Shown: piece by piece, positions 30,401 to 38,054 of the stretch
Layout: the number at the start of each line of letters is the position of its first letter
Position numbering within the stretch: position 1 is the stretch's first letter
Assembly: GCF_900074915.1 (NCBI RefSeq)
Contig: NZ_LT222319.1
Location: 865,001 to 929,000, forward strand
From: Pseudomonas cerasi
GTDB lineage: Bacteria; Pseudomonadota; Gammaproteobacteria; Pseudomonadales; Pseudomonadaceae
Direction: 5' to 3'
DNA length: 64,000 nucleotides
Position numbers and translations under genes: made by a program
Notes under the pieces: model-generated
Databases searched by the model: none
What the model saw: the letters and a program-made list of their open reading frames with translations, nothing else
What the model was told of the DNA's origin: nothing

Positions 30401-31477
30401 ATGATTGATCTTCTGTCCGATCCGGTTCAGTTGATGCGCGAACATCTCGAGAAAATGCATATTCCTGGCGGGCTGCTGACCAGACAAGGCCCGCAGGATT
30501 ACGTAGGCGTCGTGCCTGCGATCACCGGCACGTTGTTCTTCAATGACGCTCACCTGCCCGAAGTGCGCGAGGCTATCTGTTTATGTTTCGACGAATATGA
30601 AGCCCTCGCCAAGGAACACCTGACCTGGTTGTGGCGTGAGGAGCCACCAGAGGGTCCTGACAAGTTTGCCTATTCCAAGGCTCCGGCAATGCGGAACATG
30701 ATGAAACGCATGCATGAAAACGACTTGGTCAGCTTTACCTACATTAGCGGTAAGCAGGCTCATGACGCCGGTGACTGGGAGTTCAAGGTTTTCGGTCGGC
30801 GAGGCTGGGAGGCAAAAATGATCGTGCGCGGCACTTCAGCGCTGCGTTTCAGCGTGCCGTTGCTTTACGTCGAAGAGCATCCGGCCGCTTTTCAAGTAAT
30901 GTTCGTAAGTTTTGCCAGGCGCTTGAAGGCTATTCATGGCTATGGCGGTCATGGTCTGGTGCTGTCTGCCGTGCGCATGAGTGACAATCAGCCGTTCGAG
31001 GCGTTTCTGACCGAAAAGCTACACGGGCTTGATGTGGGTCATCCTGTTGCCGGGTCTACTCATGCTCATAAAGGCATCAAAACCGTCTCATGGTTGACGG
31101 CCTTGAACCATGGACTGGTAGAAAAAATAGGCGGGATAGGGGAAATTCAGGCCGAACTGCCGATGGACTGGTTTGCGCTCTATGGCTACGGTTCAGGGCT
31201 GGTCATCCAGTCCGGGCCTACGCCGGAAGCCGCGCCGACCGATCAGCCAAAGCCCGCACGATTGGTATTGCCGAACAGATCATTAAAAGAAATTCGTTCC
31301 CCAAAGTTCAGCCTGCACTACGCCTCCAGGGACGGCGAACCACGCATCATCGGCTGGGCAGCCGAGCAATGGCTCAAACGCTTCGATATCGAAGAGGATG
31401 AGCTGATGGCTTACAAGGCCAGACTGTTAGATGAGCCCAGGCTGACCAAAGCCACCACGTTGCCTGATCGTATGTGA
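30401..31477 (+). CDS. T6SS immunity-type protein (DUF3396 family), copy 3
   Basis: A 358-residue paralogue. The first 20 codons and the upstream spacer match copy 2 (MIDLLSDPVQLMREHLEKM), whereas the C-terminal half from about residue 230 follows copy 1 (VEKIGGIGEIQAELPMDWFA), so it is a mosaic of the other two. Its variable loop reads DVGHPVAGSTHAHKGIK. No toxin gene lies between copies, so copies 2 and 3 are orphan immunities or spares. It ends 27 nt before the convergent phoD stop. Confidence 0.75.
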   Translation: MIDLLSDPVQLMREHLEKMHIPGGLLTRQGPQDYVGVVPAITGTLFFNDAHLPEVREAICLCFDEYEALAKEHLTWLWREEPPEGPDKFAYSKAPAMRNMMKRMHENDLVSFTYISGKQAHDAGDWEFKVFGRRGWEAKMIVRGTSALRFSVPLLYVEEHPAAFQVMFVSFARRLKAIHGYGGHGLVLSAVRMSDNQPFEAFLTEKLHGLDVGHPVAGSTHAHKGIKTVSWLTALNHGLVEKIGGIGEIQAELPMDWFALYGYGSGLVIQSGPTPEAAPTDQPKPARLVLPNRSLKEIRSPKFSLHYASRDGEPRIIGWAAEQWLKRFDIEEDELMAYKARLLDEPRLTKATTLPDRM

Positions 31478-31489
31478 CATTTTGCGCAA

Positions 31490-31511
31490 CGGGTAAGCGA
31501 GCGATTACCCG
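31490..31511. terminator. hairpin between convergent immunity copy 3 and phoD
   Basis: Perfect 7-bp arms cgggtaa and ttacccg with an 8-nt loop; it overlaps the phoD stop codon. There is no strong T tract, so termination is only possible. Confidence 0.4.
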
Positions 31512-33076
31512 GCAACAGCCCCCGCCTTGCCAGCCTCCACCACAAAACCCTTGAGCGTCGACACGCTCGCCGCAGGGTCCAGCACATCCGACACCACTTG
31601 AAAGCGGGTCTGCATATGCTGTTCGTTCAGGTCGACGGCCACATAGCCGCGTTGACGGCTGTCGAAGAACTTCACGTGTGGGTTGAGGCCGAGAATGCTG
31701 TTGAAGGCTTCGAACGGTGGCCCGCTGGAGGTTACCGAAGTGCCGACGAATTCGGTGGCGACGATGGCTGAATCCGGATTGCCCGCGTCGGCGTGCAGGT
31801 CGGTGGTCCAGAACGAATGGATATCGCCACCCCAGAACACCGGGTTGCGAGTCTGGTGGCGTTGCAGGGAGGCCAGCACGCGCTCGCGGGTGGTCATGTA
31901 GCCGTCCCAGCCGTCGGTCCAGTGGCCCTGCGCCTGGGTCTTGAGATCGCGCTGTTCCAGTGGCGCGACCAGCAAATCCTGGGCAATGACATTCCACTGG
32001 CCGGGAGACTCGGCGAAGCTGCGGTCCAGCCAGGTTTCCTGTTCCCAACCGAGCATGGTGCGTTTCGGGTCACGCAGATCCGGGCAGTCGCTGGGCGCGA
32101 CATGACCTCGACGGCTGCCGTTGGCCTGGATGCAGGGTTGCTCGGAACGGTACTGTCGACCGTCCAGCACGTGAAAACGTGCCAGACGCCCATAGTCCAG
32201 GTTGCGGTAGATACGCATTTCCTGTCTTTTGGGCAGGCTGCTGGCGCGCAACGGCATGTGTTCGTAAAACGCCTGATAGGCGGCGGCCCTGCGGCGCAGA
32301 AAGCTGTCCACCGGCACGTTGGGGTCCTGTGACCACTGGGCGGCGTAGTCATTTTGCACTTCGTGGTCGTCCCAGGTGGCGACGCTCGGCGCACAGGCAT
32401 GCAGCGCTTGCAGGTCGGGATCGGTCTTGTACTGCGCGTATCGATTGCGATAGCCCGCCAGGTCCATGGGGTCAGGTGTAGCGTGGTGACGCGGGAACCG
32501 AGGGTTTTCCGCGGACACGTTTATCTCATAGATGTAGTCGCCAAGGAAGAACACCAGGTCCGGGCGCTCCGCCGCCAGGTGTCGATAGGCGCTGAAGTAC
32601 CCGGCCTCCCAGTGCGAGCACGACACGAAGCCGAACCGCGCCGAGACCATGGCGCTGGCCAGCGGTGCCGTGCAGGCCTGCCCGACAGCGCTTTGCGCCC
32701 CCAGGCTCTCGAACTGATACCAATACGGACGTCCAGGCTGCAAGCCGCTCACTTCGACGTGCACCGAATGGGCAAGGCGCGGGTGGGCGGTGGCCTGTCC
32801 TGTGCGGACTACGTGAACCATGGCCGCATCGCTGGCGATCTTCCAGCGCACCTCAACGGGCTTGCTCAGCCCGCCATCGCCCGAGGGCGTCATCACCTTG
32901 GGCGCCAGACGTGTCCATATCACGAAGCCGTCCGGCAACGGATCGCCAGATGCCACGCCGAGCGTGAATGGATAATCGACCCCCGCGCTGCGCGCAAACG
33001 GGCTGAGGATCGACAGCAATGTTGCACCGGCCACTCCGGTGATGATGCGTCGACGGTCGGGGTTGAAATCTGTCAT
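31505..33076 (-). CDS. phoD: PhoD-type alkaline phosphatase/phosphodiesterase, Tat-exported
   Basis: A 523-residue exported enzyme. The N-terminus DRRRIITGVAGATLLSILS carries a twin-arginine motif, and cleavage is likely after the alanine near residue 31. PhoD motifs follow: FGFVSCSHWE, FFLGDYIYE, ATWDDHEVQNDY and VFWGGDIHSFW, covering the iron/calcium site. It releases phosphate from mono- and diesters outside the cytoplasm. It overlaps the upstream GNAT gene by 4 nt and is divergent from a TonB locus with a Pho-box array between them, so phosphate-starvation induction is likely. Confidence 0.9.
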   Translation of the reverse strand: MTDFNPDRRRIITGVAGATLLSILSPFARSAGVDYPFTLGVASGDPLPDGFVIWTRLAPKVMTPSGDGGLSKPVEVRWKIASDAAMVHVVRTGQATAHPRLAHSVHVEVSGLQPGRPYWYQFESLGAQSAVGQACTAPLASAMVSARFGFVSCSHWEAGYFSAYRHLAAERPDLVFFLGDYIYEINVSAENPRFPRHHATPDPMDLAGYRNRYAQYKTDPDLQALHACAPSVATWDDHEVQNDYAAQWSQDPNVPVDSFLRRRAAAYQAFYEHMPLRASSLPKRQEMRIYRNLDYGRLARFHVLDGRQYRSEQPCIQANGSRRGHVAPSDCPDLRDPKRTMLGWEQETWLDRSFAESPGQWNVIAQDLLVAPLEQRDLKTQAQGHWTDGWDGYMTTRERVLASLQRHQTRNPVFWGGDIHSFWTTDLHADAGNPDSAIVATEFVGTSVTSSGPPFEAFNSILGLNPHVKFFDSRQRGYVAVDLNEQHMQTRFQVVSDVLDPAASVSTLKGFVVEAGKAGAVAG

Positions 33077-33636
33077 GACGTGGCCTCTGATGATGCGTAT
33101 TCCGAGCGCAACAGGCTGAACAGCAGCATGTTTTTGAACACACCGTTTTTCAGAAATGCCTCTCTGGTACAGCCCTCATACGATAACCCGCACTTCTCCA
33201 GGACCCTGGCGCTGGCCGGGTTGTCGCTGAAGCACTGGCCAGCGATGCGGTTGAGGTTCATGTCCGTGAAGCCATGCTTCAGCAAGCCTTTAGCCGCTTC
33301 GCAGGCATAACCCTGATTTTGGTATCGCGTTCCTGTCCAGTAACCCAGATGGCCGCTGTGATGCGACATCGAAAGGCGCAGCGAGACGATCCCGGTCAGC
33401 TCTCCGCTTTCCTGGATGTGAACCCCGAGGCTCACCGTCTGACCGGCGGCGTATTGGTCGTGGGTCTGTGCGATGAATACCTGCGCATGCTCAAGGGTGT
33501 AGGGGCTGGGCAGTGCCGCGGTCGTTGCCGCAATGGTCGGCTCGTCGGCCAGGCGTGACAAGGTAAGCGCCTGTTCAGGCTGCAACGCGGCGAGCAGCAG
33601 ACGCGAGGTTCTGATAATGGGCAGCGGGTGGTTCAT
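33073..33636 (-). CDS. RimJ/RimL-type GNAT acetyltransferase
   Basis: A 187-residue acetyltransferase of the RimJ/RimL group: opening IRTSRLLLAALQPEQALTL, a central SLRLSMSHHSGHLGYWTG, and the CoA-binding NQGYACEAAKGLLKHGF, then SARVLEKCGLSYEG. It is first in a two-gene operon and overlaps phoD by 4 nt (ATGA). Its substrate is unknown; the tight coupling to a phosphatase is unusual and may simply reflect cotranscription under phosphate control. Confidence 0.85.
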   Translation of the reverse strand: MNHPLPIIRTSRLLLAALQPEQALTLSRLADEPTIAATTAALPSPYTLEHAQVFIAQTHDQYAAGQTVSLGVHIQESGELTGIVSLRLSMSHHSGHLGYWTGTRYQNQGYACEAAKGLLKHGFTDMNLNRIAGQCFSDNPASARVLEKCGLSYEGCTREAFLKNGVFKNMLLFSLLRSEYASSEATS

Positions 33637-33681
33637 CCGTATTTTCCGTCGGGTTGAATGCTCAAACGCTGGCGCGTTGTT

Positions 33682-33699
33682 ATGGCATTTCCGTGACGG
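33682..33699 (-). promoter_or_regulatory. weak Pho-box-like pair for the GNAT-phoD operon
   Basis: Read on the minus strand: CCGTCAC, four bases, ATGCCAT. Each heptamer matches CTGTCAT at five of seven positions with the correct 11-bp period. It lies 46 nt upstream of the GNAT start. Weak taken alone. Confidence 0.35.
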
Positions 33700-33738
33700 C
33701 CTGAAGAATCATTTAAGTGCCATGAGATGTACAGGTAA

Positions 33739-33805
33739 CAGCCATGTAACGGTCATGTATCGGTCTTGTAAAACCAGCCGATCGGTCATGTTCGGTTGCT
33801 AGATT
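33739..33805 (+). promoter_or_regulatory. PhoB box array and -10 element of the exbD-tonB operon
   Basis: Heptamers CAGCCAT (33739), CGGTCAT (33750), CGGTCTT (33761) and CGGTCAT (33783) lie exactly on an 11-bp register; the unit at 33772 is degenerate. The first three are followed by GTAA, GTAT and GTAA. This is the structure of a PhoB box (CTGTCAT plus a four-base A/T spacer, in tandem). A -10-like TAGATT begins at 33800, 7 nt after the last unit, and the exbD ATG is at 33838. Direction suits the plus-strand operon. Confidence 0.7.
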
Positions 33806-33837
33806 CTCGGCCTCTAACAAGAAAGCGAGAGGCTGGC

Positions 33838-34245
33838 ATGAGAACGTGGGACGAACCTAAAAAGCGCAAGGCGCACATCGAACTGATCCCCATGATCGAC
33901 GTGATGATGTTCCTGCTGGTTTTTTTCGTATTGGTAAGCCTGAACGTGATTCCGGCGTTGGGGATGAAAACCCAGTTGCCGAGTGCCAGCAGTTCACAGC
34001 AGCTCAAGCCGCAGAACAAATCGATCCTGACGCTGGGGCTCAACGGCGAATTACAGCTTGATGGCAAGGCGACCACGGTCGACGCCCTGGTGCCTGCCTT
34101 GAAGGCGCTGGAAAAACCCGACAGCAAAACCACGATCATCGTTAACAGTGACAAGGGCGTTGAAGTCGCCCGTCTGGTCGAGATCATGGACACCCTGCGT
34201 CTGGGTGGTTTCACGTCAGTCTCCATCGCCACGCGCAAATCCTGA
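33838..34245 (+). CDS. exbD: ExbD/TolR-type biopolymer transport protein
   Basis: A 135-residue protein with one N-terminal membrane helix. The motif ELIPMIDVMMFLLVFFVLVS carries the proton-conducting aspartate of ExbD, and a periplasmic domain (LNGELQLDGK...IIVNSDKGVEV) follows. With ExbB at 37.3 kb it would use the proton gradient to energise TonB. Start ATG 33838 follows GAGAGG; the frame is open 42 nt upstream. It is the first gene of an operon in which exbD and exbB are separated by tonB and the receptor, an unusual order. Confidence 0.9.
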   Translation: MRTWDEPKKRKAHIELIPMIDVMMFLLVFFVLVSLNVIPALGMKTQLPSASSSQQLKPQNKSILTLGLNGELQLDGKATTVDALVPALKALEKPDSKTTIIVNSDKGVEVARLVEIMDTLRLGGFTSVSIATRKS

Positions 34246-34247
34246 CT

Positions 34248-35012
34248 ATGTATTTCCTGTTTCGTGTACGTCAGTGGCTGGGAGCCCTGCCCGCGCTGGT
34301 GGCGCTCATCGCAATCGTGATCGGTGTGCAGACCCGTCCGCTGAAAATGGAGCCGGTCTATGACGAATCGGCCGTGGAGCTGGCGCTGGTCGAGCCCGAG
34401 CAGCCCGCGCCCGAGCCCGTCGTGCAGCCCGAGGCGCCTGCGGTACAACCTGACGAGCCGCCACCTCCGCCGCCCGTAGTCGAAAGCGAAGAAGCCGAGC
34501 CGGCGCCACCACCACCGCCGCCCAAGCCCGCTCCCAAGCCAAAACCAAAGCCAGAGATCAAGCCAGAACCACGGCCTAAACCCTTGCCCAAACCGGCAGT
34601 GGCAAAACCCGTCGAGCCGGTTCAGGCACCCAGCAAGCCGATCGCCAGCGCCCCGGTTGCGCCGCCGTCACCGCCTGTGCCACCCGCAGCGCCGAAGGTC
34701 GACACCCAGGGTATGGAAGGTGGCTACCTCAAAGGACTGCGCAGCGAACTGGACGGTTACAAACAATACCCGACCGGCCGCCAGGCCTCACTGGAGCGCC
34801 CGAGTGGCGAGGTTGTGGTGTGGTTATTGGTCGACCGCCAGGGGCGAGTGCTGGACTCCGGCATTCAGACCCAGGCCTCCAGCATGCTGCTTAACCGCAC
34901 AGCCGCCAACAGCCTGCGACGCATCAAGCAGGTCAAGCCGTTTCCCGAGCAAGCCTTTGGTGGACGCAACGAACAGCGCTTCACCGCCACCTTCAACTAC
35001 AGCGTGCAATAG
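34248..35012 (+). CDS. tonB: TonB energy-transducing protein
   Basis: A 254-residue protein: one N-terminal anchor (GALPALVALIAIVIGVQ), a long periplasm-spanning Pro-Glu then Pro-Lys region (about 45-155, with PKPAPKPKPKPEIKPEPRP), and a C-terminal TonB domain (QYPTGRQASLERPSGEVVVW ... GGRNEQRFTATF). It starts 3 nt after the exbD stop. This is a dedicated TonB for the receptor encoded next. The C-terminal domain starts with the KGLRSELDGYKQYP-type lead-in common to TonB/TolA-like proteins. Confidence 0.92.
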   Translation: MYFLFRVRQWLGALPALVALIAIVIGVQTRPLKMEPVYDESAVELALVEPEQPAPEPVVQPEAPAVQPDEPPPPPPVVESEEAEPAPPPPPPKPAPKPKPKPEIKPEPRPKPLPKPAVAKPVEPVQAPSKPIASAPVAPPSPPVPPAAPKVDTQGMEGGYLKGLRSELDGYKQYPTGRQASLERPSGEVVVWLLVDRQGRVLDSGIQTQASSMLLNRTAANSLRRIKQVKPFPEQAFGGRNEQRFTATFNYSVQ

Positions 35013-35032
35013 CACTGACAAGGAACAAAGTG

Positions 35033-37315
35033 ATGAAGTTTTCCAGAATTCACCTTGCGTTGGTCGCCGCGGGCATGAGTCACGGCATGGTTATGGCCGA
35101 CTCGAGTGCCAGTGATGTCGGCACCATTGGCGTGCAAGGCAGGGCGACGGTTGGCGGTGGCTACATGGTGCAGGAGGAGAGCATCAAGGCGCGCTCCACG
35201 GTGACCAAGGAGGCGCTCGACAAGCAGACCGCGACAGGTAACGCGATCGACAAGCTCAAGTACACACCGGGCCTGAACATCTCCAGCGAAGACGCCACCG
35301 GTCTTTCCGGTTTCAAGTTCACCATGCGCGGGCTCAACTCCGATCAGGTCGGCATGTCGGTAGACGGGATGCCGATCAACGACTCCGGCAACTACGCGCT
35401 GTACTCCAACCTGCTGGGGGACCCGGAAAACATCGATCAGATTTTCGTGACTCAAGGCTCTGCCGAAAGTGACGGCCCGCATATCGGTTCCAGCGGCGGC
35501 AACATCGGTATCGTCACCATCCGGCCCACTAAGGAAACCGGCGCATTCGTCAAGCAGGTGGCGGGCAGCAACGGCACTTACAAGACCTTCGCGCGACTCA
35601 ACACCGGAGAAATCAACGGGCTGAGCAACTGGCTGTCGATGTCTCACACCGAAGGTCAGAAATGGCGCGGCGATGGCGCGGTGCGTGCCGACAAGGTGGA
35701 GTGGAACAGCTTCTTCGACATGGGCTCGGGCAATACCGCCAACCTGATCCTCAAGTACCACGAGCAGGACAACAACAGTTACAGCCAGCTCACCAAGAGT
35801 CAGTTCCAGCAGAACGGGCGCAAGTTTGACCCTTATCCTTCGACGCCTGCACTGGGCAGCAACGGCAAATTGTCCAGCTACTACGAGCTGGCGCAAAACC
35901 CGTTCCAGACGTTCACCGGCGTGCTCAATACCCAATTCAAACTGGCCGACAACCTGTCTCTTTCCGTCGTCCCCTATTATTTCTGGGGTAACGGCAGCGG
36001 CGTGAACAGCTCTTCCTATGCGCTCAACCGCGGTTCGAACCAGAACGGTGTATTCGACCTGAGCAACCTGCCGACGGCGGCGGCTTATAACGCAGACGGG
36101 TCATCGACCACTGGCGTGTATTACCGTCCTTCGCGCACCCAGACCTGGCGTCCGGGGATCACCACCAAGTTGAACTGGGACGTCAACGACGAACACAGCG
36201 TACAGGTCGGCTACTGGTATGAACGCGCGCGTCAGTCGCAGACTCAGCCCTTCATCCGCCTGAAGAGCAATGGCAAGCCTGAAAGCATCCAGCCTGATTC
36301 GGACTACATGGTCGATGCCAATGGCAATGAGATCCAGGGCCGTGACCGCTATACCGTGACGCCTGCACAAAAAGTCTGGGCTCAGGACACCTGGTATTTC
36401 GCCCCGGACTGGACGCTGGTCGGCGGCCTGGCCTTCATGAACGTTGAACGCGAAGGCACCAACCACGGCAGCCTGACCGAGCGGCCGGAAAAACGGGACC
36501 AGACCTACAACAAGCTGTTGCCGAACGTCGGCCTCAAATACCAGCTGGATGAGCGCGACCAGTTGTTCTACAGCCTGTCACGCAACATGCGCGTGCCGCA
36601 GAACTACGTTCTGTATGACCCGGGCACCGGCTCCATCGACAGCAAGCCAGAAACCAGCTGGAACCACGAACTGGGCTGGCGCTACACCGAACAGGACATG
36701 ACGCTGGCGGCCACGCTGTTCTACCTGCAGTTCAAAGACCGTCAGGTGTCATCAAAAGACGTCAATGGCGACTTTGCCGACATCAACGCCGGTGCAGTCG
36801 ACAACAGCGGTCTGGAACTGGAATGGAGTGGCCTGCTGCCGCACCATTTCAATTACTACACCTCGTACACCTACACCCGCGCCAAACAGAAAGATGACCT
36901 AACCGTCTTCAATAACGGCGCCGCCATCGAGTTGCCCACCAGTGGCAAGCAATTTACCAACGTGCCGAAGAACATGCTGGCCGCCAACATCGGCTACGAC
37001 GACGGCAGTTATTACGGGACCTTTGGTGCCAAGCTCACCAGCAAGCTGTATGGCGACCTGACCAACGACGAAAGCATTCCGGGGCGCACCATCTTCAATC
37101 TGGGCGCAGGGATCTACCTTCCGGTGGACAAGAAAATCGTCAAGGACGCCACCTTGCGTCTGAACGTAGACAACCTGTTCGACAAGGAATACCTGGACGG
37201 CGTGTACACCACCAAAACCAACGCGGGCACTTACAGCGGTTTCCGCGATGGCGACCCGGCCTACATCGTCGGGGTCGAGCGTACGGTCACCGTTTCTCTT
37301 GAAGCCAATTTCTAA
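35033..37315 (+). CDS. TonB-dependent outer-membrane receptor, substrate unknown
   Basis: A 760-residue outer-membrane protein. A signal peptide ends near residue 22 (SHGMVMADS); there is no long N-terminal signalling domain, so it is not a transducer type. The plug includes LKYTPGLNISSEDATGLSG and FTMRGLNSDQVGMSVDGMPI, and a 22-strand barrel ends in the canonical terminal phenylalanine (VTVSLEANF). ATG 35033 has AAGGA 8 nt upstream. It lies between tonB and exbB in an operon with a Pho-box array and a phospholipase D, so I infer a phosphorus-containing ligand rather than a siderophore; no FpvA/FecA-type regulators adjoin. Confidence 0.88.
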   Translation: MKFSRIHLALVAAGMSHGMVMADSSASDVGTIGVQGRATVGGGYMVQEESIKARSTVTKEALDKQTATGNAIDKLKYTPGLNISSEDATGLSGFKFTMRGLNSDQVGMSVDGMPINDSGNYALYSNLLGDPENIDQIFVTQGSAESDGPHIGSSGGNIGIVTIRPTKETGAFVKQVAGSNGTYKTFARLNTGEINGLSNWLSMSHTEGQKWRGDGAVRADKVEWNSFFDMGSGNTANLILKYHEQDNNSYSQLTKSQFQQNGRKFDPYPSTPALGSNGKLSSYYELAQNPFQTFTGVLNTQFKLADNLSLSVVPYYFWGNGSGVNSSSYALNRGSNQNGVFDLSNLPTAAAYNADGSSTTGVYYRPSRTQTWRPGITTKLNWDVNDEHSVQVGYWYERARQSQTQPFIRLKSNGKPESIQPDSDYMVDANGNEIQGRDRYTVTPAQKVWAQDTWYFAPDWTLVGGLAFMNVEREGTNHGSLTERPEKRDQTYNKLLPNVGLKYQLDERDQLFYSLSRNMRVPQNYVLYDPGTGSIDSKPETSWNHELGWRYTEQDMTLAATLFYLQFKDRQVSSKDVNGDFADINAGAVDNSGLELEWSGLLPHHFNYYTSYTYTRAKQKDDLTVFNNGAAIELPTSGKQFTNVPKNMLAANIGYDDGSYYGTFGAKLTSKLYGDLTNDESIPGRTIFNLGAGIYLPVDKKIVKDATLRLNVDNLFDKEYLDGVYTTKTNAGTYSGFRDGDPAYIVGVERTVTVSLEANF

Positions 37316-37340
37316 TCTTCATTGACCAGAGGTCCTTGCC

Positions 37341-37991
37341 ATGGACATGAATCAGCTCCACGACATCACGCTCTATGTGATGTACGCCGCCATCGCGATA
37401 GCGATCTTTGTCGCGATCGAACGAGGCATCTACTTTGCCTACGTGCGTCGCCAGTCGCGGGCGCTGCAAACGGCACTCGGTGCTTCGGTACACAGTGCAA
37501 AGGATCTGCCGGAGACGCTGACACGGCGAACCAGCCTGCCACTGGAAATGGTCCTGCCGGTGCTTGTGCAAAAAAATGCGCAGGGCTCGCGCAGGGATCT
37601 GGATGACGTCATCGAAACCCAGTACCTGAGCACTCGCGCACCGCTGGCCCGCAGCCTCTGGCTGATCGAAACCATCACCACCGCTGCGCCACTGTTGGGC
37701 TTGTTGGGGACGATTCTGGGCATCATCGATACCTTCAAGGCCCTGGCCAGTGCCGGGGTGTCCGACCCCGGGCAGATTTCCGCCGGTATCGGTACAGCGC
37801 TGTTCGCGACCGGGCTGGGTATTGCCATTGCCTTGTTCTGCGTGGTCTTTCACAACTACTTTCAGGACAGCCTGGAACGTATCAACGACCAACTCAAGAT
37901 CCTGCTGATCCGCGCTTCCAGCGGAGCACGTGTGCATGACGAGGCCGAGCATCCGGTTGCGTCGGCCCAACCGAAATACCGGACGGCCTGA
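37341..37991 (+). CDS. exbB: ExbB/MotA/TolQ-type proton channel protein
   Basis: A 216-residue protein with three membrane helices: about 8-28 (LYVMYAAIAIAIFVAIERG), about 108-130 (TTAAPLLGLLGTILGIIDTF) and about 145-170 (GTALFATGLGIAIALFCVVF). The last two are the ExbB/TolQ signature. It completes the TonB complex with exbD at the start of the operon. It starts 25 nt after the receptor stop. Confidence 0.9.
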   Translation: MDMNQLHDITLYVMYAAIAIAIFVAIERGIYFAYVRRQSRALQTALGASVHSAKDLPETLTRRTSLPLEMVLPVLVQKNAQGSRRDLDDVIETQYLSTRAPLARSLWLIETITTAAPLLGLLGTILGIIDTFKALASAGVSDPGQISAGIGTALFATGLGIAIALFCVVFHNYFQDSLERINDQLKILLIRASSGARVHDEAEHPVASAQPKYRTA

Positions 37992-38054
37992 TCCACTTAA
38001 CGGCGCGTGCTCTGGCATGCGCCATCTTGTCTGTGTCTGGCGATGAGGCTCGCA

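Noticed and set aside
28152..31477. The repeats considered as a CRISPR or IS-derived array
   Set aside because: The repeat unit is a whole gene of about 1.1 kb with a 46-nt spacer, with no short repeats, no terminal inverted repeats and no transposase.
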